In this document: positions 1 through 9,791 of the stretch, piece after piece
Layout: the number at the start of each line of letters is the position of its first letter
Position numbering within the stretch: position 1 is the first letter of the stretch
Origin: Coriobacteriaceae bacterium AM48-5
GTDB taxonomy: Bacteria; Actinomycetota; Coriobacteriia; Coriobacteriales; Coriobacteriaceae
Direction: 5' to 3'
DNA length: 16,744 nucleotides
Assembly: GCA_027669525.1 (NCBI GenBank)
Contig: JAQEDJ010000050.1
Span: forward strand, 1-16,744
Notes under the pieces: model-generated
The model's database searches: none
What the model saw: only the letters and a program-made list of their open reading frames with translations
Told to the model about the DNA's origin: nothing
Translations under genes and position numbers: made by a program

Positions 1-1
1 G

Positions 2-316
2 ATCATCACTAGAAACCGTCTTGTCGTTAGACGAAGCCTCGACCCGAACCCCCCCCCCATCACTAGAAACCGTCTTGTCGTTAGACGAAGCCTCGACCCG
101 AACCCCCCCCCGACACAGAGGCACTATCAGCAGATCATTAGACAGATTCTCCGAAGTCGTGTTTTGCTGAGGGTCAGTATTCACTATTACATCAGCAAAT
201 ACGCCCGTAGGATAGTATTAAACACGAACAAAAAAGTGACGAGCCAAACGAAAGCTCGCCTGCAGCGTGGCAATCTCACAAACCGCCCTTTCTACTTATC
301 TGATATGAACCAGTAA
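2..316 (+). other. Open frame without a start in the window, possibly the 3' end of a repeat-containing ORF
   Basis: The frame beginning at base 2 has no stop until TAA at 314-316, about 104 codons. The first part is two 18-residue repeat units. The rest is rich in Arg, Ile, Gln and Ser and resembles no family I know. A rho-independent terminator follows 45 bases after the stop, which would suit a real gene end. Against it, the DNA is low in GC, lacks the strong codon bias of the neighbours, has long C-runs prone to length error, and overlaps several hairpins. A stop-free run of this length is uncommon but possible by chance. Coding status is doubtful. Confidence 0.2.
4..111. repeat. Two perfect tandem copies of a 54-bp repeat with C-runs
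   Basis: Bases 4-57 and 58-111 are identical 54-mers beginning CATCACTAGAAACC and ending in nine C. The first C-run is ten bases (49-58) because the next unit starts with C. Each unit holds a small hairpin, CGTCT and AGACG around a 7-base loop. The array may continue left of the window. The period is 18 codons, and both strands have a frame open across both copies; on the + strand it would read as an 18-residue repeat ending in Pro. It is not a CRISPR array, because the whole period repeats with no variable spacer. It could be an intergenic minisatellite, the end of a repetitive coding region, or a duplication made at an assembly edge. Confidence 0.85.
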
Positions 317-606
317 AGGGCGACAAAATACCAAGAGGTAAAGGCATAAAGTTCACTCTTACTGAATGTGCCATCTGACACATTCAGTTTTAGTTTAATA
401 CCAGTGTTTTGTCTGACAAGAGAACGCGTTTATTGCCATGAAATAGAAACGACCCAATATTTGTGTCACGACCAGCCGGAATTGATCGATGTGCATTAAT
501 TTCCTTAAGACCTAAAGAACAAACAATGAACAAACTCCATACCATAGCCATGGGAAAACTAGGATTTCGCCCGGAGAAGAGGTTCGACTTTAATTTAAAA
601 TGGTTA
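112..606. other. Low-GC intergenic region with several hairpins
   Basis: This stretch is clearly lower in GC than the coding DNA that follows. It holds three inverted repeats: 163-170 with 192-199 (8 bp, TTTGCTGA/TCAGCAAA), 240-244 with 254-258 (5 bp), and 284-291 with 315-322 (8 bp, CGCCCTTT/AAAGGGCG). The terminator at 361-396 follows them. Together they could be a structured 3' UTR or a small RNA ending at that terminator. I matched it to no known RNA family. From 397 to 606 I see no gene with a ribosome binding site: short open frames at 463-648 (+) and 390-770 (-) lack one, and the latter runs into adhE. Confidence 0.5.
361..396 (+). terminator. Rho-independent terminator
   Basis: A perfect 10-bp stem (ACTGAATGTG at 361-370, CACATTCAGT at 379-388) with an 8-base loop is followed by the T-rich tail TTTTAGTTT. 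The T-run lies only on the right, so it ends + strand transcription arriving from the left, from a gene outside the window or from the doubtful open frame ending at 316. It insulates adhE from upstream transcription. Confidence 0.8.
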
Positions 607-632
607 AAACGCTTCAGTATATTGAAGCGTTT
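607..632. promoter_or_regulatory. 26-bp perfect dyad upstream of adhE, candidate operator
   Basis: AAACGCTTCA (607-616) and TGAAGCGTTT (623-632) are exact reverse complements around the 6-base centre GTATAT. It lies about 90 bases before the adhE start and just upstream of the likely promoter. The symmetry and AT-rich centre suit a dimeric DNA-binding protein. It does not match the Rex consensus (TTGTGA-N6-TCACAA type) or a catabolite-response element as I know them. It could instead be a terminator hairpin, but the following TTTAGTTGCTTT is a poor U-tract. Confidence 0.5.
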
Positions 633-644
633 AGTTGCTTTACA

Positions 645-683
645 TTGAATCTGACCGTTCGCCGAATAATTTCTTGCTATCAT
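645..683 (+). promoter_or_regulatory. Candidate adhE promoter
   Basis: TGCTATCAT at 675-683 is an extended -10 element, and the identical 9-mer forms the -10 of the rpsB promoter in this window. No good -35 lies 17 bases upstream of it. An alternative is TTGAAT (645-650) with TAATTT (667-672) at a 16-base spacing. Either would start transcription about 30-45 bases before the adhE ATG, giving a short leader. This is read by eye only. Confidence 0.45.
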
Positions 684-723
684 GCAAGGCGTAGGGTAAA
701 TCTCCGATCGCAAGGAGACACAA

Positions 724-3368
724 ATGGTGAAAAAGTCACCGGAAAACACTACTCCCGCAATTGTGGACAACGTAGAAGCGCTTGAGGCTAAGCTCGCTCA
801 GATGCGAGAAGCCCAGGCGCTTTTTGCTACGTACACGCAGGAGCAGGTCGACAAGATCTTCTATGAGGCCGCCATGGCCGCCAACAAGGCTCGTATCCCA
901 TTGGCGAAGATGGCCATCGAGGAGACCGGCCGCGGCGTTCTTGAGGACAAGGTCATCAAGAACCACTACGCCGCAGAGTACATCTACAACGCTTACAAGA
1001 ACACCAAGACCTGTGGTGTCCTGGAGCGCGACGAGGCTTATGGCATCACCAAGATCGCCGAGCCCATCGGCATCGTGGCGCCGTCATCCCGACAACCAAC
1101 CCCACCTCCACCGCGATCTTCAAGACGCTGATCAGCCTGAAGACCCGCAACGGCATCATCATCTCCCCGCACCCGGCAGCCGCCAAGTGCACCATCGCCG
1201 CCGCCAAGCTCGTGCTTGACGCCGCCGTCAAGGCCGGTGCCCCCGAGGGCATCATCGGCTGGTCGATGTCCCCTCCATCGAGCTGACCAACATGGTCATG
1301 CGCGACGTCGACATCATCCTCGCCACCGGTGGCCCGGGCATGGTCAAGGCCGCCTACTCCTCGGGCAAGCCCGCCCTGGGCGTTGGCGCCGGTAACACCC
1401 CGGTCATCATCGACGACACCGCCGACGTGCTGCTCGCCGTCAACTCCATCATCCACTCCAAGACCTTCGACAACGGCATGATCTGCGCTTCCGAGCAGTC
1501 CGTGACCGTCATCGACACCATCTATGACCAGGTCAAGGCCGAATTCCAGAAGCGCGGCTGCTACTTCGTCAAGCAGGGTGCCGAGATGGAGGCCCTGCGT
1601 GCCGCCATGTTCAAGAACGGCGCCCTCGATCACCGCATCCCCGGCATGGCCGCCGCCAAGATCGCCGAGCTCGCCGGCATCGAGGTTCCCGCCAAGACCA
1701 AGATCCTGATCGCCGAGGTCACCTCCACCGACCCCGCCAAGGAGGAGTTCTCCCACGAGAAGCTCTCCCCGGTCCTGGCCATGTACCACGCCAAGGACTT
1801 CCAGGAGGCCGTCGACAAGGCCGAGCACCTGGTGCTCGCCGGTGCCGGGCCACACCGCCTCTCTGTACGTGCACCCCGCCCAGGCCGAGAAGATCAGCCT
1901 GTTCGAGCACGTCATGAAGGCCTGCCGTATCGTCATCAACACCCCGTCCTCGCACGGCGGCATCGGTGACCTGTACAACTTTGGCATGAAGCCGTCTCTG
2001 ACCCTGGGCTGCGGCTCCTGGGGCGGCAACTCCGTCTCCGAGAACGTTGGGGTGAAGCACTTGATCAACGTTAAGACTGTGGCCGAGCGCCGTGAGAACA
2101 TGCTGTGGTTCCGCGCTCCCGAGAAGGTCTACTTCAAGAAGGGTTCCACGCCCGTCGCCCTCGACGAGCTTGGCAACGTCATGGGCAAGAAGCGCGCCTT
2201 CATCGTCACCGACCAGTTCCTCTTCAAGAATGGCAACACCCGCGCCATCGAGGCCAAGCTCGACGAGATGGGCATCGCCCACGACTGCTTCTACGACGTC
2301 GAGCCCGATCCGTCGCTGCAGTGCGCACGTCGCGGCGCCAAGCAGATGGCTCTCTTTGAGCCGGACGTCATCATCGCCGTCGGCGGTGGCTCCGCTATGG
2401 ACGCCGGCAAGATCATGTGGATGATGTACGAGCACCCCGAGTGCAAGTTTGAGGACATGGCCATGGACTTCATGGACATCCGCAAGCGTATCTTCACCTT
2501 CCCCGAGATGGGCAAGAAGGCCTACTTCGTCGCCGTCCCGACTTCTTCGGGTACCGGCTCCGAGTGCACGCCGTTCGCCATCATCACCGACAAGGAGACC
2601 GGCATCAAGTGGCCGCTCGCCGACTACGCGCTGCTCCCCAACATGGCTATCGTCGACGCCGACAACTGCATGACCGCCCCGCGCGGCCTGACCGCTGCCT
2701 CCGGCATCGACGTCATGACCCACGCCATCGAGTCCTACGTCTCCATCATGGCTTCCGACTACACCAAGGGCCTCTCCGAGCGCGCTGCTAAGCTCGTCTT
2801 CGAGAACCTGCCCTCCAGCTTCACGAACGGCGCCAAGGACCCGCACGCCCGCGAGGAGATGCACAACGCCTCCTGCATGGCCGGTATGGCCTTCGCCAAC
2901 GCCTTCCTGGGCCTCAACCACTCCATGGCCCACAAGCTCGGCGCCTTCCATCACCTGCCCCACGGCCTCGCCAACGCCGTCATCCTGACCCGCGTTATGC
3001 GCTACAACGCAGCCGAGGCTCCCGTCAAGATGGGTACCTTCTCCCAGTATCCTTACCCCAACGCGCTGCACAACTACGCCGAGATGGCCAAGTACTGCGG
3101 CATCGAGGGCAAGGACGACAAGGAGGTCTTCGAGAACTTCATCACGAAGCTCGAGGAGCTCAAGGACTTCATCGGCGTCAAGAAGACCATCGCCGACTAC
3201 GGTGTTGACGAGCAGTACTTCCTCGACACCCTCGACGAGATGACCGAGCAGGCATTCAACGACCAGTGCACCGGCGCCAACCCGCGCTACCCGCTCATGA
3301 GCGAGATCAAGGAGCTCTACCTGGACGCCTACTACGGCCGCGAGCCTCAGGACTACGCCGTCTGCTAG
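724..3368 (+). CDS. adhE: Bifunctional acetaldehyde-CoA/alcohol dehydrogenase AdhE (three apparent frameshifts)
   Basis: AdhE reduces acetyl-CoA to acetaldehyde and then to ethanol, reoxidising two NADH during fermentation; family members form cytoplasmic spirosomes. The start ATG follows AAGGAG at 712-717. Corrected length is 881 residues, normal for the family. The N-terminal aldehyde dehydrogenase domain carries the catalytic Cys in NGMICAS (about residue 255). The C-terminal iron-type alcohol dehydrogenase has GGGSAMD, PTSSGTGSE and metal ligands about D663, H667, H733 and H747 (FLGLNHSMAHKLG, HLPHGLANA). The frame breaks near 1079 (one C missing: GTGGCGCCG for GTGGCCGCC), near 1261 (one G missing) and at 1847-1849 (one G extra). 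Homology runs straight through each, and all catalytic residues remain, so errors are more likely than a pseudogene. Codon bias is very strong, as expected for a highly expressed glycolytic-type enzyme. Confidence 0.95.
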
Positions 3369-3385
3369 TTTTAGCACGGTTTTTA

Positions 3386-3424
3386 ACGGCGGGGGTGCAC
3401 GGGTGTTTCACACACCCCCGCCGT
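3386..3424 (+). terminator. Strong GC-rich hairpin after adhE, possible terminator or mRNA stabiliser
   Basis: A perfect 12-bp stem (ACGGCGGGGGTG at 3386-3397, CACCCCCGCCGT at 3413-3424) with a 15-base loop begins 18 bases after the adhE stop. The tail CGCTTCTATC is not a proper U-tract on either strand. It may terminate weakly, protect the adhE 3' end, or allow partial read-through into the phosphotransferase, which starts 32 bases further on. Confidence 0.45.
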
Positions 3425-3456
3425 CGCTTCTATCGCATCGTTGAAAGGATGCAACC

Positions 3457-4220
3457 ATGCTGCTACCCGATTCCAAGACCGAGCTCGTCCGCCGTGGCAA
3501 CAAGGTCGTTTACGACCTGGGCGACAAGATCGTCAAGGTCTTTAACGAGACCAAGCCTGTCTCCGACGTGTTCAACGAGGCTTTGAATCTTGCCCGCATC
3601 AATGAGTGCGGCATCCGCAGCCCCAAGGCTCTCGAGGTTTCCCAGCTCGAGAACGCCAACGGCTGGGCGCTCGTGACCGAGAAGGTTCCGGGCACCACCC
3701 TTGCCGAAAAGATGACTGCCGAGCCCCAGCGCTTTGGTGAGTACCTCGAGATGTTCGTCGACCTCCAGATCGAGATCCACGGCTACACCTCCCCGCTGCT
3801 CAACCGTCAGCGCGACAAGTTCGCCCGCATGATCGACAGCCTCGATCAGCTCAATGCCACCACGCGCTACAACCTTCAGGAGCGTTTGGACGGCATGACC
3901 AAGGAGTTCAAGGTCTGTCACGGCGACTTCAACCCCTCCAACGTCATCGTCGGCGACGACGGCCAGCTGTACGTCTGCGACTGGGCACATGCCACCCAGG
4001 GCTCCCTGCTGCCGACGTTGCCACCACCTACCTGCTCTTTGCCCTCAACAGCAAGGACCAGGCCGAGGCCTACCTGGAGCTCTACTGCGACCGCGCCGAC
4101 ATGCCCATGCAGGTTGTGCGTCAGTGGACGAGCATCGTCGCCGCTTCCGAGCTCGCTCGTAAGCGCAACGTGAACGATGAGTTCCTGAAGAACTGGATCG
4201 ACGTCGTCGATTATCAGTAA
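3457..4220 (+). CDS. APH/choline-kinase-fold phosphotransferase (one apparent frameshift)
   Basis: A small kinase-like phosphotransferase of the aminoglycoside phosphotransferase superfamily; the substrate cannot be read from sequence. ATG follows GAAAGGA at 3443-3449. The N-lobe has YDLGDKIVKVFNE, whose Lys would contact ATP. The C-lobe has the catalytic loop HGDFNPSNVIVG and the metal-binding Asp in CDWAHATQG. The frame breaks near 4011 (CTGCTGCCGAC, one G probably missing from CTGCTGGCCGAC). The next frame then continues as ADVATTYLLFALN to the TAA at 4218-4220, giving about 254 residues. It lies just downstream of adhE and may be co-transcribed. Resistance should not be assumed: chromosomal relatives often act on sugars, choline or unknown small molecules. 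Confidence 0.8.
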
Positions 4221-4252
4221 TATCTGAGCGATTTATTTCGCATCGGAGGCAC

Positions 4253-4296
4253 AAAGGAAACCCCGCAGCTCACATGGGCTGCGGGGTTTCCCTTTT
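4253..4296 (+). terminator. Rho-independent terminator after the phosphotransferase
   Basis: A perfect 14-bp stem (GGAAACCCCGCAGC at 4256-4269, GCTGCGGGGTTTCC at 4278-4291) is followed by CTTTT. On the other strand the tail is TTTG, so it may act weakly on proS-side transcription too. It ends the adhE-phosphotransferase unit. Confidence 0.85.
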
Positions 4297-4320
4297 AGAG
4301 ATTGAACACGCAGGCAAGAT

Positions 4321-4369
4321 AAAAGGACGGCCCCGCATCTCCCCTATCTGGAGAAATGCGGGGCCGTCC
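4321..4369 (-). terminator. Rho-independent terminator of the pyrH-proS operon
   Basis: A perfect 14-bp stem (GGACGGCCCCGCAT at 4325-4338, ATGCGGGGCCGTCC at 4356-4369) has a further CTCC/GGAG pairing in its loop. Read on the - strand it ends in CCTTTTATCTT, a usable U-tract. It begins about 30 bases past the proS stop and faces the + strand terminator next to it. Confidence 0.85.
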
Positions 4370-4399
4370 CGTATATCGAACTACAAGCGAAATCGTAGA

Positions 4400-6121
<1,722 letters not shown>

Positions 6122-7204
6122 TTACTTCTCCTCAATAAGTTTGTCGACCTCGGCCATCAGCGCGTCGACAATTTGATCCTCAGCTACTTTACCAATGATC
6201 TGGCCATGCGAAAAGAGCAGGCCCTGACCTCGTCCACAGGCCACGCCTAGGTCGGCGTCGGAAGCCTCGCCGGGGCCATTAACGGCACACCCCATCACGG
6301 CGATCGAAAGCGGCGCGGAGTAGTTCTTAAGCCGCTCGGTGACCTCCTCGGCGATGGGAATAAGGTTAACCTGGCAGCGAGCGCACGTAGGGCACGAGAC
6401 GATCTCCGGACCACGGCGGCGCAGGCCCAGCGACTGCAGAATACCCCAAGCGACCGGCGGCTCCTCGACCGGATCGGCCGTGAGCGACACACGCATGGTG
6501 TCACCGATACCTTCGGAAAGCAAGATACCCAAGCCTACAGAGCTCTTGATGGTGCCCTGGAGCTTGGTACCCGCCTCGGTTACGCCCAGGTGAAGCGGAA
6601 CGTGGGGAATCTCACGCGACAGGGCACGATAGGTATCAAGCGTCGTCTGTACACTATGGGCCTTGGCGGATAGCACGATGTTGGTAAACCCACGGTCCTC
6701 AAAGTGCTGCACAAAACGCTCGCTCGACATCACGAGCTTCTCGGGCTGCGTGAGGTCGTCGCGCTCGGCGATGTCCTGCTCGAGCGAACCGGCGTTGACG
6801 CCGATACGAATCGCACAACCCGCGGCACCCGCAGCATCGATCACCGCGTCGACCTTAGCCCAATCGCCGATATTGCCGGGATTGATGCGCAGCTTGGCGG
6901 CACCAGCCTCGACGGCGCCGATGGCGAGCTTATGGTTAAAGTGAATATCGGCAACGATCGGCACTGGGGACTCGGCACAGATGGTACGGAAGCCCTCGAG
7001 CGCGGCCTCGGTGGGTACACTCACGCGCACGATATCGCAGCCCGCCTGCGCCAACGCGCGAACCTGCCCAAGCGTTGTCTGAGCATCGGCGGTATCGGTG
7101 CAGGTCATGGACTGAACCACCACCGGCGCGCCGCCGCCGATCTGCACGCCGCCCACATGCACGGGGCGCGTCAGCTCGCGCGGCAAAGAATGGGATAGAG
7201 ACAA
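6122..7204 (-). CDS. ispG: 4-hydroxy-3-methylbut-2-en-1-yl diphosphate synthase (IspG/GcpE), TTG start
   Basis: IspG makes HMBPP from ME-cPP, the penultimate step of the MEP isoprenoid pathway, using a [4Fe-4S] cluster. The frame is open up to 7291, but the extra 29 residues overlap rseP and look unlike the family. I choose TTG at 7202-7204 because AGGGGAG lies eight bases upstream. This gives 360 residues and places the cluster ligands at C271, C274 (CPTC), C306 (MGCAVNGPGEA) and E313, each one residue from the E. coli positions. GTG at 7213 is the alternative but has poor spacing. It lies between rseP (13-base gap) and proS (zero gap), in the same operon as dxr, the first committed step of the pathway. 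Confidence 0.93.
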   Translation of the reverse strand: MSLSHSLPRELTRPVHVGGVQIGGGAPVVVQSMTCTDTADAQTTLGQVRALAQAGCDIVRVSVPTEAALEGFRTICAESPVPIVADIHFNHKLAIGAVEAGAAKLRINPGNIGDWAKVDAVIDAAGAAGCAIRIGVNAGSLEQDIAERDDLTQPEKLVMSSERFVQHFEDRGFTNIVLSAKAHSVQTTLDTYRALSREIPHVPLHLGVTEAGTKLQGTIKSSVGLGILLSEGIGDTMRVSLTADPVEEPPVAWGILQSLGLRRRGPEIVSCPTCARCQVNLIPIAEEVTERLKNYSAPLSIAVMGCAVNGPGEASDADLGVACGRGQGLLFSHGQIIGKVAEDQIVDALMAEVDKLIEEK

Positions 7205-7217
7205 TCCAAACACTCCC

Positions 7218-8579
7218 CTACAGAATAAATCGAAGGATGTCGGAACGAAGCATATAGACAAACAGCAATGCGAAGAGCGCGACGCCCACATAGCTCACGA
7301 TCGTCTGGACCTTGAGCGGCAGCTCGCGGCCAGCAATCTTTTGAATGATCTCAATAAGCAGCTTGCCGCCGTCGAGCGGCGGGATAGGCAGCAAGTTCAT
7401 AAAGCCCAGTGAGAACGAAATGAGCGCGGCAAACGACAAGAACGTGATGGGACCGGCAGCAGCTGCCTGCGAGGACATGACGCTAATACCCACGATCGAA
7501 GAGGACTGATCGAGGATCTCCATCGTATGCTGCGGCTGAAGCAGGCGCATCACGCCCTCCGCTGTCTGCGCAACATACGAGAAGGAGAGGCGCGCCGAAG
7601 TGATGGGGTCCAAACGGACCACCCGCGTAGAGGCATACACACCTAGGCGCTCGTCCTCTTTAAGCGCAACCGTGGTCGAGCACTGCTTGCCATCGCGCTC
7701 ATACTCAATGGCGATATCGTCCTTACCGGCGGCCTTGCCAATAGCATCGTAGACGTCCATCCAAGTGGAACATGAAACACCGTCGACCGAAAGGATCGCA
7801 TCGCCGGCCTCGATACCCGCCTTGGCGGCAATAGACCCCTCGTCAACCTGACCGATCACGTTGGTATCGATCGGCACGGTGACACCCGCAATGGAATAGA
7901 TGCTCATAAGGAGCAAAAAACCCGTCAGGATATTGACGAGAATGCCCGCGAGCAGCATAAAGGCGCGCTTGAGAAAGCCCTGGCCAAGATAAGTGTGCGA
8001 GCGCTCTTGCGCCAAGAAATCAGCCTCGCCGCACGGCAGCTCCCACACATCGCCCTCGGCAGTCGCATGCTCTCGATCGAACCGGCGGCCGTCAAAGGTG
8101 GTGTAACCCGCAGCGTCTCGAGGCAGTGTCTGATACTTGGTGGGATAGTAGCTCGGTGAGGGCTTCTCCCCTTCCTCATACCAAGGTGCGATGGAGCCCC
8201 AGCCCAGCAACAGAGCACAAGCCTCGAGCACATCCTCCTCGGAAAGTTCGAGCTCGACAGCAAGATCGGCCACGGTCACGCGACCATGACGGTAGATAGC
8301 CGCGAGCACGCGATCGGCGCACGAGACGTCGGTCGGGTCCATACCGCAGATGGCAGCGTAGCCGCCCAGCAGCAGCGGGGTCACGCCAAACTTGGTTCCA
8401 ATGCGACGCGACGTGTAATGGATGTCAAAGCGGCACGGCAGGCCCAAAAAGAACTCGGTCACACGGACGCCGCAGGCACGCGCCGCCAAAAAGTGGCCGC
8501 CCTCGTGCAAAAACACGAGGACGGAAAGCATCAGCAGGCCCCAAAAGACCGATGAGAGAACGCTCAGAACAGTATCCAT
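7218..8579 (-). CDS. rseP: RseP-family intramembrane zinc metalloprotease (M50) with an inserted winged-helix-like domain
   Basis: A site-2-type protease that cuts membrane proteins, often anti-sigma factors or remnant signal peptides. The first membrane segment ends in the zinc motif HEGGH (residues 25-29 from the chosen ATG). Near residue 72 is the GGYAAICGM loop, then a membrane segment around 203-225 (LLAGILVNILTGFLLLM), a PDZ domain at roughly 230-315, and a C-terminal membrane region with the second zinc motif in LPIPPLDGGKLL. Between the GGY loop and the second membrane segment lie about 115 extra residues, where E. coli RseP has a short cytoplasmic loop. The first part (CADRVLAAIYRHGRV, VADLAVELELSEEDVLEA) looks like a winged helix-turn-helix. 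ATG at 8579 gives 453 residues. A TTG at 8594 would add five, but it sits directly against the AAGGA site. Confidence 0.9.
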   Translation of the reverse strand: MDTVLSVLSSVFWGLLMLSVLVFLHEGGHFLAARACGVRVTEFFLGLPCRFDIHYTSRRIGTKFGVTPLLLGGYAAICGMDPTDVSCADRVLAAIYRHGRVTVADLAVELELSEEDVLEACALLLGWGSIAPWYEEGEKPSPSYYPTKYQTLPRDAAGYTTFDGRRFDREHATAEGDVWELPCGEADFLAQERSHTYLGQGFLKRAFMLLAGILVNILTGFLLLMSIYSIAGVTVPIDTNVIGQVDEGSIAAKAGIEAGDAILSVDGVSCSTWMDVYDAIGKAAGKDDIAIEYERDGKQCSTTVALKEDERLGVYASTRVVRLDPITSARLSFSYVAQTAEGVMRLLQPQHTMEILDQSSSIVGISVMSSQAAAAGPITFLSFAALISFSLGFMNLLPIPPLDGGKLLIEIIQKIAGRELPLKVQTIVSYVGVALFALLFVYMLRSDILRFIL

Positions 8580-8604
8580 AAAACGAAAAAGCAATCCTTA
8601 TGGG

Positions 8605-9791
8605 TTAGGAACGGGTTGCGACGAGCACCTGCGCAGCCTTTTCACGCGCCCACGCATCGATGTCGCGAAGCTGCTCAAACGAATCGACCGCCTGCATATC
8701 GTGGGCATCCATGCAGGATTCCGCAATGCGATCGATATCGGTAAAGCTGCAGCCATCGTGCAGGAAGGCATCGACGGCGACCTCGTTGGCGGCGTTGAGC
8801 ACGCACGGCATGGTGCCACCCGTCTTGCCGGCACGCTCGGCCAGTGCCAGACAGCGGAAGGTATCCATGTCGGCAGCATCAAACGTGAGCTGCCCCAACT
8901 CGCGAAAATCGATACGAGGCGCCGGGGTATCCCAACGCTCGGGATACGAGAACGCGAACTGGATGGGAATACGCATGTCGGAAGCACCAAGATGCGCCAT
9001 CACGGAGCCGTCGGCGAACTCGACCATAGAGTGAATCTTGGACTGACGCTGCACGACCACGTTAATGAAATCAAGGTCGCAGTTAAACAGATGCATGGCC
9101 TCAATGCGCTCCAGGCCCTTGTTCATGAGGGTGGCGGAGTCGATGGTGATCTTGGCACCCATGGCCACGTGGGATGTGCGAGGGCATCGGCACGCGTCAC
9201 GCGGTCGAGCTCGCCGCGCGTGCGGCCAAAGAACGGACCGCCCGAGCAGGTGAGCCAAATACAATGAGCCTCGCGTGGGTTCTCCCCCAGATAGCACTGG
9301 TAGATGGCGGAGTGCTCAGAGTCGACTGGAATAAGCTGGCCCGGTTGCGCCAACGGCATAAGCAAGTCGCCACCGACGACGAGGGACTCCTTGTTGGCAA
9401 GGGCAAGGCGCTTATTTGAGGTCAAAGCCGCATGGCTCGCCTCGAGACCGGCGGCACCCACAATAGCGACGAGCACGCAGTCGACATCGTCGCGACGCGC
9501 GAGCTCGCAAACCGCCTGCGCGCCAACGCCGAGCTTCGTTCCCTCGGGCAACTCCTGCAGCACGGCGTCATCGCCATGAGCGACATCGGCCACGGCAACC
9601 GCCGGAACCGAAAACTCGCGGGCAGCGGCAACGAGCTCCGAGGTGCTGGAATTAACGGACAGCGCCGTCACCTGTAGACGATCGGCATGCTGGCGGCACA
9701 CATCGAGCGCCTGGGTGCCGATAGAGCCCGTACAACCCAGAATGGCAACACGAAGGCGTCCATCGGGGCCATACGTCGTCTGGAATGACAT
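8605..9791 (-). CDS. dxr: 1-deoxy-D-xylulose 5-phosphate reductoisomerase (one apparent frameshift)
   Basis: Dxr converts DXP to MEP with NADPH, the committed step of the MEP pathway. The protein starts MSFQTTYG; its ATG overlaps the cdsA stop by one base (TAATG) and GGAGG lies nine bases upstream. It shows the NADPH site ILGCTGSIGTQALDV, ANKESLVVGG, metal- and substrate-site VDSEHSAIYQ, CSGGPF, then MGAKITIDSATLMNKGLE and VLNAANEVAVDAFL. The frame breaks near 9165: CATCCCACGTGGCCATGGG should read TGGGCCATGGG, restoring HPTWAMGAKI. Corrected length is 395 residues, as expected (E. coli 398). All active-site elements are present, so a lost base in the data is more likely than a broken gene. 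Confidence 0.95.

Noticed and set aside
4..111. CRISPR array
   Set aside because: The full 54-base period is identical, so there are no distinct spacers, and no cas genes are present.
463..648. 61-codon + strand frame upstream of adhE
   Set aside because: No binding site before the possible starts, and its end runs through the perfect dyad; no recognisable protein.
390..770. 126-codon - strand frame across the adhE upstream region
   Set aside because: No ribosome binding site or known domain; it overlaps the adhE start, its promoter and the dyad.
1719..3377. 552-codon open frame on the - strand opposite adhE
   Set aside because: It is a mirror of strong codon bias in adhE: low-complexity Leu/Val/Gly/Asp/His-rich sequence, no ribosome binding site, no family resemblance.
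3457..4220. Aminoglycoside resistance gene
   Set aside because: Only the generic kinase-fold motifs are visible; nothing shows the substrate, and the setting is chromosomal housekeeping DNA without mobile elements.
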